From Hondaea fermentalgiana (Eukaryota; Sar; Bigyra; Thraustochytrida; Thraustochytriidae): DNA of 56,739 nucleotides. This document shows positions 28,922 through 38,387 of the stretch, piece by piece. The DNA lies in contig NPFB01000028.1 of the NCBI GenBank assembly GCA_014084085.1, positions 1 to 56,739 on the forward strand. Direction: 5' to 3'. The notes beneath the pieces were generated by a model. It worked only from the letters and a program-made list of their open reading frames with translations, made no database searches and was not told where the DNA came from. Made by a program: the position numbers and the translations under genes. Position 1 is the stretch's first letter. Every line of letters begins with the position of its first letter.

Positions 28922-30378
28922 GCAGCAGCAGCAGCAGCAGCGGGGTGCGAGATGCGGGGGGCCCGGATTTGCGCGATGCGATCAACCGGTACGCCGGGTT
29001 CACCAAGGTCCAGAGGCTGCACGCGGCGCTGGAGGCCGCCAAGGCGAGCGGCGATGCGGCGCGGCTGAAGCAAGTCGTGGAGGTGGGGATGCAGTGCGCT
29101 CGTGAAGATGACGTCCCCGATGCCTACCTCGCTTTTGCAGGGGCGGGCGCAGGTGAAGGCTTGAGCTTGGCAACAGACAAAGCCTGGGCCGAGCAACGCA
29201 AACACGAGTTGGAGCTGGAATTACAGCGCTTGGAGCAAGAAAGAAATGCAGCTCGCGCTGAGATGGTCAAAGAAAAGATCAGAATGTGTCTCAACGCAGT
29301 CGGCGACCTCCACTACCGGTTGGGCCTGTTTAATGAAGCGCTCAAATCGTACACGCGCGCCCGCGATTATGGCTCTGACAGCGCGCACCACCTCGATACT
29401 GCACTTCGGGTGATCCGCTCCAGCCTCGGCGCAGGAAACTTTGCCAATGTGCCATCCTGGGTGAACCGCGCCACAACCATTCTCGCGGGCCGCCAAGAAG
29501 TGGACAAAGAAGCTGCCGCAAAGCTGCACGCGGCCTCTGGCCTGGTGAACATGTGGCAGGAAGACTACCAGGCGGCCGCCGTAAGCTTTTTGAATGTGGG
29601 TCTCGAGCTGGGGAACTCCTTTAGAGACGTCATCACCTGTGAAGACGTGGCGCTCTACGGGGGAATCTGCGCGCTCGCCAGCTTTGATAGGAACGAGCTG
29701 CGCAGTCGCGTGCTCTCGCACTCAAGCTTTCGGACAATGCTCGAGGCCGTGCCGTCTGTGCGAGAGATGCTGAGTGACTTTGTTGGATCGCGGTACACGG
29801 CTCTTTCGCAAGGGCTTGCCAAACTCCGTGTCTCGGCTGCCGAGGATTTGTACCTGCGCAAATGCTGGGCGGACCTCGCGCGCAGCATTCAAAGACGCTG
29901 CCTCAAGCAGTATATTTTACCCTTTTCCTCGGCCTCGCTCGACCTTATGGCCACCGTGTTTCATAATTCCCGCGATAAGATCGAGCGCGACGTTGCCAAG
30001 CTTATTGTTGACCAGGAGATATCAGCCACGATCGACCGGGAGTCAGGATTTCTTGACGTAACAAGCGAGAATCCACGAGAAATGGCCTTTCGCGAAACCT
30101 TGCGGGTTGGCAAGCGCTTCGCGCTTGACCTTGAGGCTTCCATCCTTCGCAGCAGTCTGCAAAAAAGCGGTATCATATACGCTGGACCCAGCATGGAATC
30201 GAGTGATGATCCAGCTGGAATGAGTGCAAGTCTTGGCGATGACCCGAGTGATCGCGGCGGATCCGGACCCAATCTTTCTCATGACGGCGGTGATGTTGAT
30301 ACGGGTGAGTCTGAGAACGAGTCCGATGTGGAAATGGACGACAGTGGCGACAGATCTGCCATTGCGACGCCCAGCTGA
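28843..30378 (+). CDS. CSN1: COP9 signalosome subunit 1 (CSN1/GPS1)
   Basis: Predicted 511 residues from the ATG at 28843. The first 45 residues are Ala, Gly and Ser runs coded by GCG, GGC and AGC triplets. The conserved part starts with DLRDAINRYAGFTKVQRL. An Rpn7-type helical-repeat domain follows (KIRMCLNAVGDLHYRLGLFNEALKSYTRARDY, NVPSWVNRATTIL, FLNVGLELGNSF, ITCEDVALYGGICALASFDR). The PCI domain is near residues 330-410 (LRKCWADLARSIQRRCLKQYILPFSSASLDLMA). The acidic Ser/Asp tail is poorly conserved. CSN1 scaffolds the complex that removes Nedd8 from cullins and so cycles SCF-type ligases. The related proteasome subunit Rpn7 is the alternative; the NVPSWVNRA and YVxFxR-like PCI features favour CSN1. 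Confidence 0.92.
28858..28942 (+). repeat. GGC and AGC triplet runs inside CSN1
   Basis: Coding trinucleotide repeats giving Gly then Ser homopolymers at the N-terminus of CSN1. Likely length-variable between strains. Confidence 0.8.
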
Positions 30379-30652
30379 GTGCGCACGCCGCCGAGGCTGC
30401 AAGCAGAACAAAGAAAGACCCGTCACATTCTCATTTCTCCTTTGATCTGCGAGGAACAAGATAATATTGCCAGAAGTAAAGAAGTAAGTGCCGAATTTGT
30501 AGTTGGTTGATAAAGGTTTGGAACTGTGTATGGGGTTCGACGCATCACGAGCGTGTTGGTCTCAACGACAAAGAGAGCAGAAAGCATACTTGAAGACTTC
30601 TTTTACTTCGAATGAGTGGCTGGCTGGTTGGGTTGCCTAAGTGACTGATCAG

Positions 30653-32443
30653 CTACGGAAGATATCCAAGGCGCCGCAAGGCTTGCTCCTCCTCGACCGC
30701 AATGGAAAGATTGTACGTTGGCTTGAGAAAACTCGATGCAGCATCCGACAAGTTGTATTGCCCTGGTCCCGGCGTTGAATCCCGAGCATAAGCCGTACCC
30801 TGCCGACGTGGCGTTGGTGATTGAGGATGCGCTCGATGCTGGCCAGCTCCTCTTCGCTTTGCCTTTGCGACCATTGGCTCGCCCTTGTAATACTGACCAG
30901 GCCCTGGGACGTCAGCATCTTCAGAGCGAGCTGCTCGAAATCGATCTCCGCTGGATTCCATGATTCCCTTGTGAGTCGTCGCTCCTTTGCGTGCAAGGTC
31001 TGCTGCAAGACTCTGCACGCGATCCACATCGTACGCTCCAGGATCGGGCCCCGGTTGGGCCCGTGCGCCGGACCAGCGGCGGGTCTTCGACGCAAATACC
31101 GAGGCGTATGCTTTTGATTCGCGACTCGCCAATGTTTTCGCGCGCGACGAATGGGCTCGACGCCGCCTCTCGATCGCACGAAGACGAGCTTCCTGCTCAG
31201 TATCATCCTTCTGGACCTTTGCTGGGGCTCGTCGGAAACGGCAGCTTGAGCTGCCAAACGGCGCCTTTTTTCGCTTGGGCCCTGTGGCCAAATTGAGCAT
31301 CAAATCATCCACCATACCGGGAAGACGATAGTTTCCAATACCGGGACCTTCCGTTGCCTTTTTCGACTCTGGGATGCGCGCGGAGCTGGAACAAAATCCA
31401 ACACCAGGGCGATGTACCTGTTGAGCTGTGGAAGCCCGCTGCCAGGTGTCGACAAAACTACTCTTGGGTGGCATGAAATCTGGCCCACCGAACTCATCGT
31501 CATCATTTTTACACGCAGGATCATTGAAGCGAGACGAAGTGCTTCCAAAGCCTTTGGCTCGCACGTTGGGGGAACCTTTGATCCATTGCTTGGAAGAAAG
31601 CTCGTGAATGGCGTACTGGCCAGGTCCAGGCATCTCTGCTGCAGCTTTGGGAGCGCCACTCGTTCGCTGGGATGTGGAGGCAAACGACGAGTGGAGCGAA
31701 GGTCGAACAAAGTCCGCCAATGTCGGGTTGAGAAGCGCACAGGCGTGCTGATTTTCGCCAGCGCTCTCTTTATGATAATGACCCGGCCCAGGCACGGCGT
31801 TTGGCCGCTGCCCTACGGTGCGCGGTGCCTGCTTGTCGAATGCAACAGCACCTCGTGCGCCAGACCATGTTGGGGTTGATCCGCTGTACTCTCCAGGACC
31901 AGGACATCTGCCTCGAGCACTCGATGCGCGTCGCCGGGGACGAATCTTACCTTCGGAATCAACAACGTAGCCATGCGAAAGGTCGCCGGCGGGAATGGAC
32001 GGAGCTGTGGTTTCGTGATCAAACGCTGCGAAAATTTCCGTATCACGCCCAAAATCTTTCACTTTTTGTGGTCGCGCAGGAGGAGATTGGCAGACTTCAT
32101 ATTGTCCTGGTGCAGGCATCGATGCCTTGTCCCGATTGCTATCTTGGAAACGCTTCGTGCGGGACTTAAACGCGCCTTGGCAGCCAACGCCAAGCGTTTC
32201 TGGGCGCTTTGTGGCGTCGTAGTATTCTCCTGGGCCAAGATTGACCTTTCCACGCTGAGGTGTGTCGCGAAGCGAAGTCGATAGGAATGGTGCTCGGGAG
32301 CTCGCTTTGGTGCGGTCCCGCAGCATGGCGGTTCCCGTCTCGACGTCATAGTGTCCTGGGCCAATGTCTTGGGTGCAATTTGTCTCAGGTACGAAGCCGT
32401 CGATGCGGCATGTTTCACGTGTGGTTCGATGAACAAAAGCCAT
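30653..32443 (-). CDS. STPG/SHIPPO-repeat protein (sperm-tail PG-rich repeats), probably ciliary
   Basis: Predicted 596 residues from the ATG at 32443. About ten Pro-Gly-Pro-Gly-x-Tyr repeats are spaced through the whole length, including IGPGHYDV, LGPGEYYD, APGQYEV, GPGEYSG, VPGPGHYHK, MPGPGQYAI, VPGPGQYYK and TPGPGQYNL. They are separated by basic, Ser/Arg-rich stretches with recurring phenylalanine-containing words (APFGSSSCRF, AFKSRTKRF). These repeats mark the ODF3/SHIPPO/STPG families, several of which lie inside or along axonemal microtubule doublets. Exact orthology is unclear because the repeat is shared by many proteins. It converges on CSN1 (274-nt spacer) and diverges from the ion-channel gene. 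Confidence 0.87.
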   Translation of the reverse strand: MAFVHRTTRETCRIDGFVPETNCTQDIGPGHYDVETGTAMLRDRTKASSRAPFLSTSLRDTPQRGKVNLGPGEYYDATKRPETLGVGCQGAFKSRTKRFQDSNRDKASMPAPGQYEVCQSPPARPQKVKDFGRDTEIFAAFDHETTAPSIPAGDLSHGYVVDSEGKIRPRRRASSARGRCPGPGEYSGSTPTWSGARGAVAFDKQAPRTVGQRPNAVPGPGHYHKESAGENQHACALLNPTLADFVRPSLHSSFASTSQRTSGAPKAAAEMPGPGQYAIHELSSKQWIKGSPNVRAKGFGSTSSRFNDPACKNDDDEFGGPDFMPPKSSFVDTWQRASTAQQVHRPGVGFCSSSARIPESKKATEGPGIGNYRLPGMVDDLMLNLATGPKRKKAPFGSSSCRFRRAPAKVQKDDTEQEARLRAIERRRRAHSSRAKTLASRESKAYASVFASKTRRWSGARAQPGPDPGAYDVDRVQSLAADLARKGATTHKGIMESSGDRFRAARSEDADVPGPGQYYKGEPMVAKAKRRGAGQHRAHPQSPTPRRQGTAYARDSTPGPGQYNLSDAASSFLKPTYNLSIAVEEEQALRRLGYLP

Positions 32444-32601
32444 GCTTTCTTTTCGCCAAGCGGAGGCCTTGGATCACGTCAAATGTCTCGAATTGTCCTT
32501 GAATGTTTCCAGCGCTTCACGTGCACCTTTATACGGCGCGCGGGTTTCTCGCTGCAACACGCGGCAGCTTCGCGCGCGTCCCCTTCCTGGTTCCCTCCCT
32601 A

Positions 32602-32632
<31 letters not shown>

Positions 32633-33366
32633 GGCCAGCAGTGGTGTTTGGCGGCTCTCCCTCTCGCTTGCTTGCAAGCAAACGCCCCTGTAAGTCGAGG
32701 CGAGCGCTATACGTCACAGCGCGGCAAAAGCGGCCGCGCGTTCGCACATTCCTTTGAGAGCGCGTGTGTACGCTCGTGCGACGTTCTCACTAAATTGGAC
32801 AGCCCCCGTATTTGGCTTCCGAGCCTTGGATACATCTTGGTCACACGGCAGATAGCCTGCCGGGACCTCGCCTGCTCATAGGCCTACCTAATCAAACAGG
32901 TTAGGCCTCTCAAGGAAAATAATTTGCAGTGACGAGCACCAACACTGTTACGTAGGCCCTACCTTGCAAGACCTTGACTTTTTTTCCAATTTCAAGTCAA
33001 AGTTCAACTTTTTCCCAAGGAAACTTTTCACCGGACATAACGGATAGTCTCCTGGAAGCAACCATCCGCCTCGGCCGAGTCGATCATCCATGGACAGTTT
33101 AGTCGCTTGATGGGCATTGAAGTCGAACACTACAGGAATAACGGCTCAGAGCGTCGAAATCTGTCGCGCGAATTTCGTGGCAGGCGCAGACTTGATTGAG
33201 CAGAAGGGGTTCACTTTTAGGTGGTGCATGGGTGCTCAAGAGCGAAGCGCAAACTACGCTCTTGACATCAAGCAGGCCTTCGTCTAGACTGCGAAGGCAC
33301 GCGCATTTGCGTGCTGGCACGTTCTTGCGCGAGTGCGCGCGCTGTCGAGAGCGCGAAGGAACCCCA
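32444..33366. other. Divergent promoter region, STPG protein and ion channel
   Basis: No gene is seen. A (CAGC)n run at about 32603-32641 lies 160 nt upstream of the STPG start. An AT-rich patch with TTCAA/AAGTT words is at about 32975-33030. In-frame sequence upstream of the channel ATG opens only from TTG at 33196. Confidence 0.55.
32603..32641. repeat. CAGC tetranucleotide repeat
   Basis: About eight CAGC units with one CGGC interruption, in the divergent promoter region. Confidence 0.85.
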
Positions 33367-36183
33367 ATGTCGAACTCCACCAGTGCACCATACAAAGTGC
33401 ATCCTTCAGAGATTGTCGAAGCGTCAGAAGGAGAAAATTTGGCCGCAGAGGAGAATCATGTCACGGACGCCACCTCCATCGCAAGAAACCAAGAAGACGG
33501 AGGAGGACTTCCGCAGACATCACCGGGACTCGACTTTGCGGGCATCGTTCTTGCTCGGCGGGCAGCGAAAAATTTTCGGAAAAATGTTGAGAAATCGGCT
33601 CGCCTGCCCGAGGGTCGCCCCCAGCGAACGGGCAACGAGCTTGATAAAAGGACGTTTTCTGCCGCGCAAATACGAACCCTCGAGGAGAAGTTTACCGCCA
33701 GATGTCTGCAGACCGAAACGATAGGAAACGCTAAAGATGGATCACGTTGGCTAACGTTACAACAACACCATGCGCTTTCGGAAACACCAAAGCGGGCTTC
33801 CATAGATTTGCGGGACATCGGAAGCGTCCTGACGTCGCCTAAATTGCAAGAGCCACCATCACTGACAGACGTATTGCAAGCCTCTCGCGCATCGTTTTAT
33901 GAGTTGGCTTTTGGAATCATCGATTATGACAATCCGTACAAGTATGTCTGGGACTGGGTAATCATCGTGCTGACCTTTTACAGCATCATCCTTATTCCTC
34001 TGCAGATTGCATTTGCAAATGAGCTCGGTTCGCATCTTGTTCTGAGCCTCGTGAGCCGTATTACCGACATTGTATTTATTGTGGATGTCTACTTGAATTT
34101 CCGAACGGCGTATCTGGATGAAGACAGGTATGAAATTAAAGAACGCAGGCAGATTGTACGGCGCTACCTCAACACATGGTTTGTCGTCGATTTTCTCGCG
34201 TGTATGCAGTTCGATCTCATACTGAAAGGCGTGGTTGCAGATGAGTATCAAGTTTTCTTTCCCATCAATAAGCTCGCGCGTATTACACGTGTCATCAAGA
34301 GGCTGGATGAAATGGTGCTGACCGGTTATCTGCGCATCGCCAAGCTGCTCGGCACTTTTCTTGTGATGGCTCATGTGATCGGATGCATGTTTTTCGCGCT
34401 CGGACGAATCGAGGCGCTGTATAGTGATACGGGTCACTGGTTGCACGAATACAGTATTATCGATAGGTCAACGGGTTTTCAATACCTTTCGTGCCTATAT
34501 TGGGCATTTGCGACGCTGGGCACCGTGGGGTACGGTGACATTGCAGCGGTGAGCTTCTGGGAGCGCGGATTTGCAATTGTGGTCATGTTCTTTGGATCGA
34601 TCATGTACGCATCGATCTTTGGAACCTTTACAAATCTGATCCAGGAGCGGGACAGGCATCGAAATCAGTACAATGAGCGCGTGGCGCGCATTAATGACTT
34701 TGCGCGGTCAAATCAGTTGCCGCGTTTCGTCCGCGAGCGGCTTGTTCGCTACCACGAGGCGACCTGGCAGCTTCGCAAAGTTCTCGTTGGAGATATTATG
34801 GAAGGCGTTCCAGAGTCTGCGCAGATTGATATCATGGTCTTTCTCTACATGGATCTCGTGCGCACAGTGCCAATATTTTCGAGATGCTCCCAGCGTCTTC
34901 TCGAGAAAGTTGTCATGTGCTTCACGCAAGACATCTTTCTAAGTGGCGACTTTCTCATGCGCCAAGGTGATGAGGGACGGGAGTTGTTTTTCATTGTCAA
35001 GGGTGATATTGAAGTGTACACGCACAAAGGCAAGAACGCAGATGTCGCAAACATGGACTTTGACGATATCATCGCAGATAGTTACTTTGTGGTATCGCGC
35101 GGGCCTGGCGCTTTTATTGGCGAAGGGTCGCTGCTATACGGTGAGCGCCGCGGAGCCTCGGTTCGAGCGGTGGCCCCGGTAGTTCAAACTTTGACATTGA
35201 CCAAGGATGCCTTCATGTCCTGTGTACGCGACTCTCCTGAGGTACTGAAGATGATGCGGGGTGTTGCATCCCGTCGCGCTAAAGAGAGCACAACGTCCCG
35301 AAAATCGCAAATGCCTACCCAGGTCACCTCTGGGAGTGTCATCTTTTCGAATCTTCGCAAGTCAATGACACAGAATCAGCAGGAAAAAGAAAAAGAAGAC
35401 TTGGAAGGTCAAGATCAAGACCAAGATAAAGACCATGATCAAGATCAGGAGCAGGATCAAGGTCCCAATCAAAATGAATCTGCGGCTTTAAAAATAGCGA
35501 ACGAAGCTAGCGGTGGTGAGACTGGTGCTGGCGGTAGCGGTGGTACAGATGGCGCTCATGACGCCATGAAAGATTCGGACGCGGCTGATGTGCATTCCAC
35601 TCGAGTATCTTCGATATCTAAAGCGATTCCTGCCATCTTTCAAAGGAATGTCCGCGCAGATTCGACGCGCTCTCTCGACAGAGGAGCACCTGAGCGCGTG
35701 TCACCCGAAAAGTTCTCTCGTTACAGTACGATGAATGTCAAGCCCGGGCGTCAATCGATCTTTGCTCCTGCTGGAGACAAGCTCGCCAATCTCTCACATG
35801 CACGCGATGAGTCCGAACCCCTGAGCCGCCCATCATTTTTGTCCACCGCACAACCTAGCGCATCGAATATCTCGGAGGACGCGGCGCGAGAGATGGACCA
35901 GGCTGCTAAAGACGCGGAAGAAGATGACTTTGATAACTCTCCGTTTTTCCCGTTGCACAGAAACTCGAGCTGCTACAGTTCCTTTCGCAGTAATCGCGCT
36001 GAAAATGAGGTCAATCTGGAGGTAGCGCATCGTCTCGATGCGGTGCAGAGTGCCCTCGCGGAAATTCTTTCAAATCAAGAGGAGCGCTTTGCAGCGCTTG
36101 AGAAGAAAATAGCAGACCAGCCGGGAACACCACGGTCCAGCAAGGATTCAAATGAATCCTGCTCCTCTACCTCTGCACAATAA
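33367..36183 (+). CDS. Voltage-gated-type K+ channel with cyclic nucleotide-binding domain
   Basis: Predicted 938 residues from the ATG at 33367. A soluble 190-residue N-terminus precedes six membrane segments: S1 (YVWDWVIIVLTFYSIILIPLQ), S2 (ITDIVFIVDVYLNF), S3 (TWFVVDFLACM), S4 with spaced basic residues (NKLARITRVIKRLDEM), S5 (LGTFLVMAHVIGCMFFAL) and S6 (GFAIVVMFFGSIMYASIFGTF). The pore helix and filter near residue 380-390 read TLGTVGYGD, so potassium selectivity is expected. A C-linker and CNB domain follow at about 525-625 (FLMRQGDEGRELFFIVKGDIEVY; PGAFIGEGSLLYGERRGASVRA). The phosphate-binding cassette is near canonical. A long disordered tail with Asp/Gln repeats (DQDQDKDHDQDQEQDQ) ends in a short helix. 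The family is the HCN/CNG/EAG superfamily. Cyclic-nucleotide gating is plausible, but EAG-type domains do not bind ligand, so it remains open. Confidence 0.93.
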   Translation: MSNSTSAPYKVHPSEIVEASEGENLAAEENHVTDATSIARNQEDGGGLPQTSPGLDFAGIVLARRAAKNFRKNVEKSARLPEGRPQRTGNELDKRTFSAAQIRTLEEKFTARCLQTETIGNAKDGSRWLTLQQHHALSETPKRASIDLRDIGSVLTSPKLQEPPSLTDVLQASRASFYELAFGIIDYDNPYKYVWDWVIIVLTFYSIILIPLQIAFANELGSHLVLSLVSRITDIVFIVDVYLNFRTAYLDEDRYEIKERRQIVRRYLNTWFVVDFLACMQFDLILKGVVADEYQVFFPINKLARITRVIKRLDEMVLTGYLRIAKLLGTFLVMAHVIGCMFFALGRIEALYSDTGHWLHEYSIIDRSTGFQYLSCLYWAFATLGTVGYGDIAAVSFWERGFAIVVMFFGSIMYASIFGTFTNLIQERDRHRNQYNERVARINDFARSNQLPRFVRERLVRYHEATWQLRKVLVGDIMEGVPESAQIDIMVFLYMDLVRTVPIFSRCSQRLLEKVVMCFTQDIFLSGDFLMRQGDEGRELFFIVKGDIEVYTHKGKNADVANMDFDDIIADSYFVVSRGPGAFIGEGSLLYGERRGASVRAVAPVVQTLTLTKDAFMSCVRDSPEVLKMMRGVASRRAKESTTSRKSQMPTQVTSGSVIFSNLRKSMTQNQQEKEKEDLEGQDQDQDKDHDQDQEQDQGPNQNESAALKIANEASGGETGAGGSGGTDGAHDAMKDSDAADVHSTRVSSISKAIPAIFQRNVRADSTRSLDRGAPERVSPEKFSRYSTMNVKPGRQSIFAPAGDKLANLSHARDESEPLSRPSFLSTAQPSASNISEDAAREMDQAAKDAEEDDFDNSPFFPLHRNSSCYSSFRSNRAENEVNLEVAHRLDAVQSALAEILSNQEERFAALEKKIADQPGTPRSSKDSNESCSSTSAQ

Positions 36184-36412
36184 GCTGACAAGAGTCGAAG
36201 CTTAGATTCGCATGACAACTGATACATCTCCGAAACAATTCCTCCGAGAGCGAGGAAGTTGGCCATGTATCTCTAATTTTTAATATTTGTAGAAATCATA
36301 TTTGTTTTGTTTGCTCGAATACGTGATTTTCCCATACGCAGAGTACCAGGTCGTGATCTCTTATGTCATTCGGCAAGTAATAATGGTTACTTGCCGCGTT
36401 ACAGTATAACGA

Positions 36413-37603
36413 TTAGCGCGAGAACGCAGTTCGCATTGTCTGCCTCAATTGAGCGATCTTCTTGCGAATTTTAGGACTCGGTCGCTTGCGCGCCGTGTCA
36501 AGCTCGCCGCGAACCTCTTGCGGAAGGGCATCTGGCCCAGCGCAAAGCAGAAGGCCTTGGTTCTTGTAAAAGTCCTCCTCACGACGAGGGGGCGTGAGCA
36601 CAACGTGGAGCGATCCGCAGGAAGCCCCGGCCGCGTCAATGTGTTCAGCCCAGCAGTACCAAAAGGCAAGGAACGGCGACGTTGCTGTTTTCCCCTTGGC
36701 AATGCTGGTGGAGCCCTCGGCTGCGGACACCCATGCAGGAGGAAGAAACTTGTAGCGCCCTCGTGCAAGAGGGACAAGAAGTCGAGGCTGCTTGTCACCG
36801 CAGGCGTCCGCGTAGTAAGGCTTAGTGTAGACGAAGTTTGGCATGAGCAGGAAAAAAGGCTTGCCTGTGCTGGCAGCCCATTGGATAATGCGCTCCATGT
36901 GGTCGCCGCTGAAAGGCGGGTTCGTGACGACAACGTCGAATTCTGGCGTCGAATTAGTTTCGATCATCTTGTAAAAGTCCTCACAGCGGTTGTACACATT
37001 GTCAAAGCCGAGCAAGCCCAAGGTACGTGCAGACCGCCCAGCGCAATAGTACGGGTCATAAATTTTCAGATCTGCTCTAGACTTTTGCAACTTGGTGGCC
37101 ACGGCATCCAATAAAGCTGCCAGGTCCTGGAATGCTTCTTTTGGCGTCTCACAATGGTCGCTCTCATCCGTAGGGAACGGGAATGTGTTGGCGCTGCTAG
37201 GCGTACTGGTTTTTACGGGATGATGATGATGAATCGACGATGAATAGCTATTCTTGTTCATCTTCTTGCTCTTCATCTTATTCTTTGTCGTCGTCGTTGG
37301 CAAATTTGAGGAGTTATGAACATGCTCGCGCACCCTGCCCTGCCCGAGAGGCTTTCCCCCGACATGAGTATCGAGATGCTCGAGCCGCTTGACGCGCTTC
37401 TTGACGCGGGGCTGCTGCAGGAGCGAGAACCCCGGTTCACCAAGAGTCTCCTCGTCCGCCTTCGCCGCCGCGCGGGGCGCACCGCCCTTCGCGCCTTCGT
37501 CCGCGGCGCCTTCCGCTGCGCCGCCGCCTCGCGCCGCAGCAGAGAACCATCCCCTGGCCTGCTGCGCGCCCGCCGCCCGCGCGCGCTTGCGGCCGCGCGC
37601 CAT
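36413..37603 (-). CDS. NPPF-motif methyltransferase-like protein (N6-adenine type fold)
   Basis: Predicted 396 residues from the ATG at 37603. The first 170 residues are low complexity: Ala/Gly/Arg-rich, then Lys/Asn/Ser/His-rich. The conserved part starts near residue 175 and contains YDPYYCAGRSARTLGLLGF (an AdoMet-binding motif I-like DPxxCxG), NVYNRCEDFY, and FDVVVTNPPFSGDHMERII near residue 220-235. NPPF is the catalytic motif IV of amino-methyltransferases acting on adenine, or on glutamine in proteins. FFLLMPNFVYTKPYY and FLAFWYCWAEH follow. The basic tail (KIRKKIAQLRQTMRTAF) could bind nucleic acid. I do not recognise a named family; substrate may be DNA, RNA or protein. It shares a divergent promoter region with importin alpha. 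Confidence 0.75.
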   Translation of the reverse strand: MARGRKRARAAGAQQARGWFSAAARGGGAAEGAADEGAKGGAPRAAAKADEETLGEPGFSLLQQPRVKKRVKRLEHLDTHVGGKPLGQGRVREHVHNSSNLPTTTTKNKMKSKKMNKNSYSSSIHHHHPVKTSTPSSANTFPFPTDESDHCETPKEAFQDLAALLDAVATKLQKSRADLKIYDPYYCAGRSARTLGLLGFDNVYNRCEDFYKMIETNSTPEFDVVVTNPPFSGDHMERIIQWAASTGKPFFLLMPNFVYTKPYYADACGDKQPRLLVPLARGRYKFLPPAWVSAAEGSTSIAKGKTATSPFLAFWYCWAEHIDAAGASCGSLHVVLTPPRREEDFYKNQGLLLCAGPDALPQEVRGELDTARKRPSPKIRKKIAQLRQTMRTAFSR

Positions 37604-38048
37604 CGCCGCCGCCCGCTCTCGTGGCCAGTGCCGCGTTTGGTCGCTGCCGCCGGAGTTCTTCGGGACCCCCTGGGGGCTCCTTGTGGGGTCGCTGTGGTGA
37701 CTGTGCCCCGTCCTCCCCCTCCCGCTGCTGCTCCGCTTTGAGAGGGGCGACGGTCCGGACGGCGGTCGCCTCTGCGGAGGTGCGGGTCGCGAGATTGACC
37801 ATGTCCAAGGGGGTCAGACCACACAAAGTCCGCCCGAAACCTTGCGACTGTGTGGTAGACTGTGGGCGTATCTTTTGGCTTTCATTTTGCTGCGAAAATC
37901 GCCGTAAAAACTTTCCGCGCCCGCGCTTTCTTCGCCAGGCTTCCTCGTCGTAGGGCGTAGCTAGCGTTAACCGTAGCCGCGTCCGCGTGCAACCGCTTCA
38001 GCCTGCGCCGCGGCCATTCACACATAGCCGACTTGCGCGCCGCGGCGC

Positions 38049-38076
38049 AAGTGCGAAATGGCGCCATTCTGCACTT
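38049..38076. promoter_or_regulatory. 12-bp-arm inverted repeat with 4-nt spacer (copy 2)
   Basis: The left arm AAGTGCGAAATG (38049-38060), spacer GCGC and right arm CATTCTGCACTT (38065-38076) repeat the design of 9885-9912, with two central mismatches between arms. It is 312 nt upstream of importin alpha and 446 nt upstream of the methyltransferase-like gene. Confidence 0.5.
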
Positions 38077-38165
38077 GCAGCGCCGGCTCGCAAGTTGAAG
38101 AACGGGCCTCGCCAGGCCGGGCGCGGCAGAGACAGAAAGGGCCGACGCTCACTCGCGCTCGCGGA

Positions 38166-38205
<40 letters not shown>

Positions 38206-38208
38206 CGT
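38166..38208. repeat. ACGC tetranucleotide repeat
   Basis: About ten ACGC units in the divergent promoter region, 180 nt before the importin alpha start. Confidence 0.88.
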
Positions 38209-38387
38209 ACGCTCGCGCGCGCGCACGCAAGCCCGCTCGCCCCAGCCGCTCGCTCCTTCGCGCCTGAGCTCGCCCGCTCGCCCCAGCCGCGCGCGCGCTC
38301 GCTCGCTCGCTCGCCGAGGAGAAGAAGGAGAAGGAGAAGAAGGAGGAGAAGACCGCGTTTGTCGACGAGGACAAGGAGCAGGAGAAG

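Larger units (their letters stand above)
37604..38387. promoter_or_regulatory. Divergent promoter region, methyltransferase-like gene and importin alpha
   Basis: The two genes read outward from this 784-base region. It contains the second inverted-repeat element (38049-38076), an (ACGC)n run (about 38166-38208), GCTC repeats and a GAG/AAG-rich leader just before the importin alpha start. Long frames on both strands are products of GC-rich repeats. Confidence 0.6.

Noticed and set aside
28188..29105. 305-codon plus-strand frame crossing the dynein light chain/CSN1 spacer
   Set aside because: It overlaps both real genes out of frame and becomes Arg/Gln homopolymer where CSN1 encodes Gly/Ser runs.
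38166..38208. Possible CRISPR-like array
   Set aside because: This is a tetranucleotide microsatellite without spacers, and the genome is eukaryotic. Other arrays in the window are also simple repeats.
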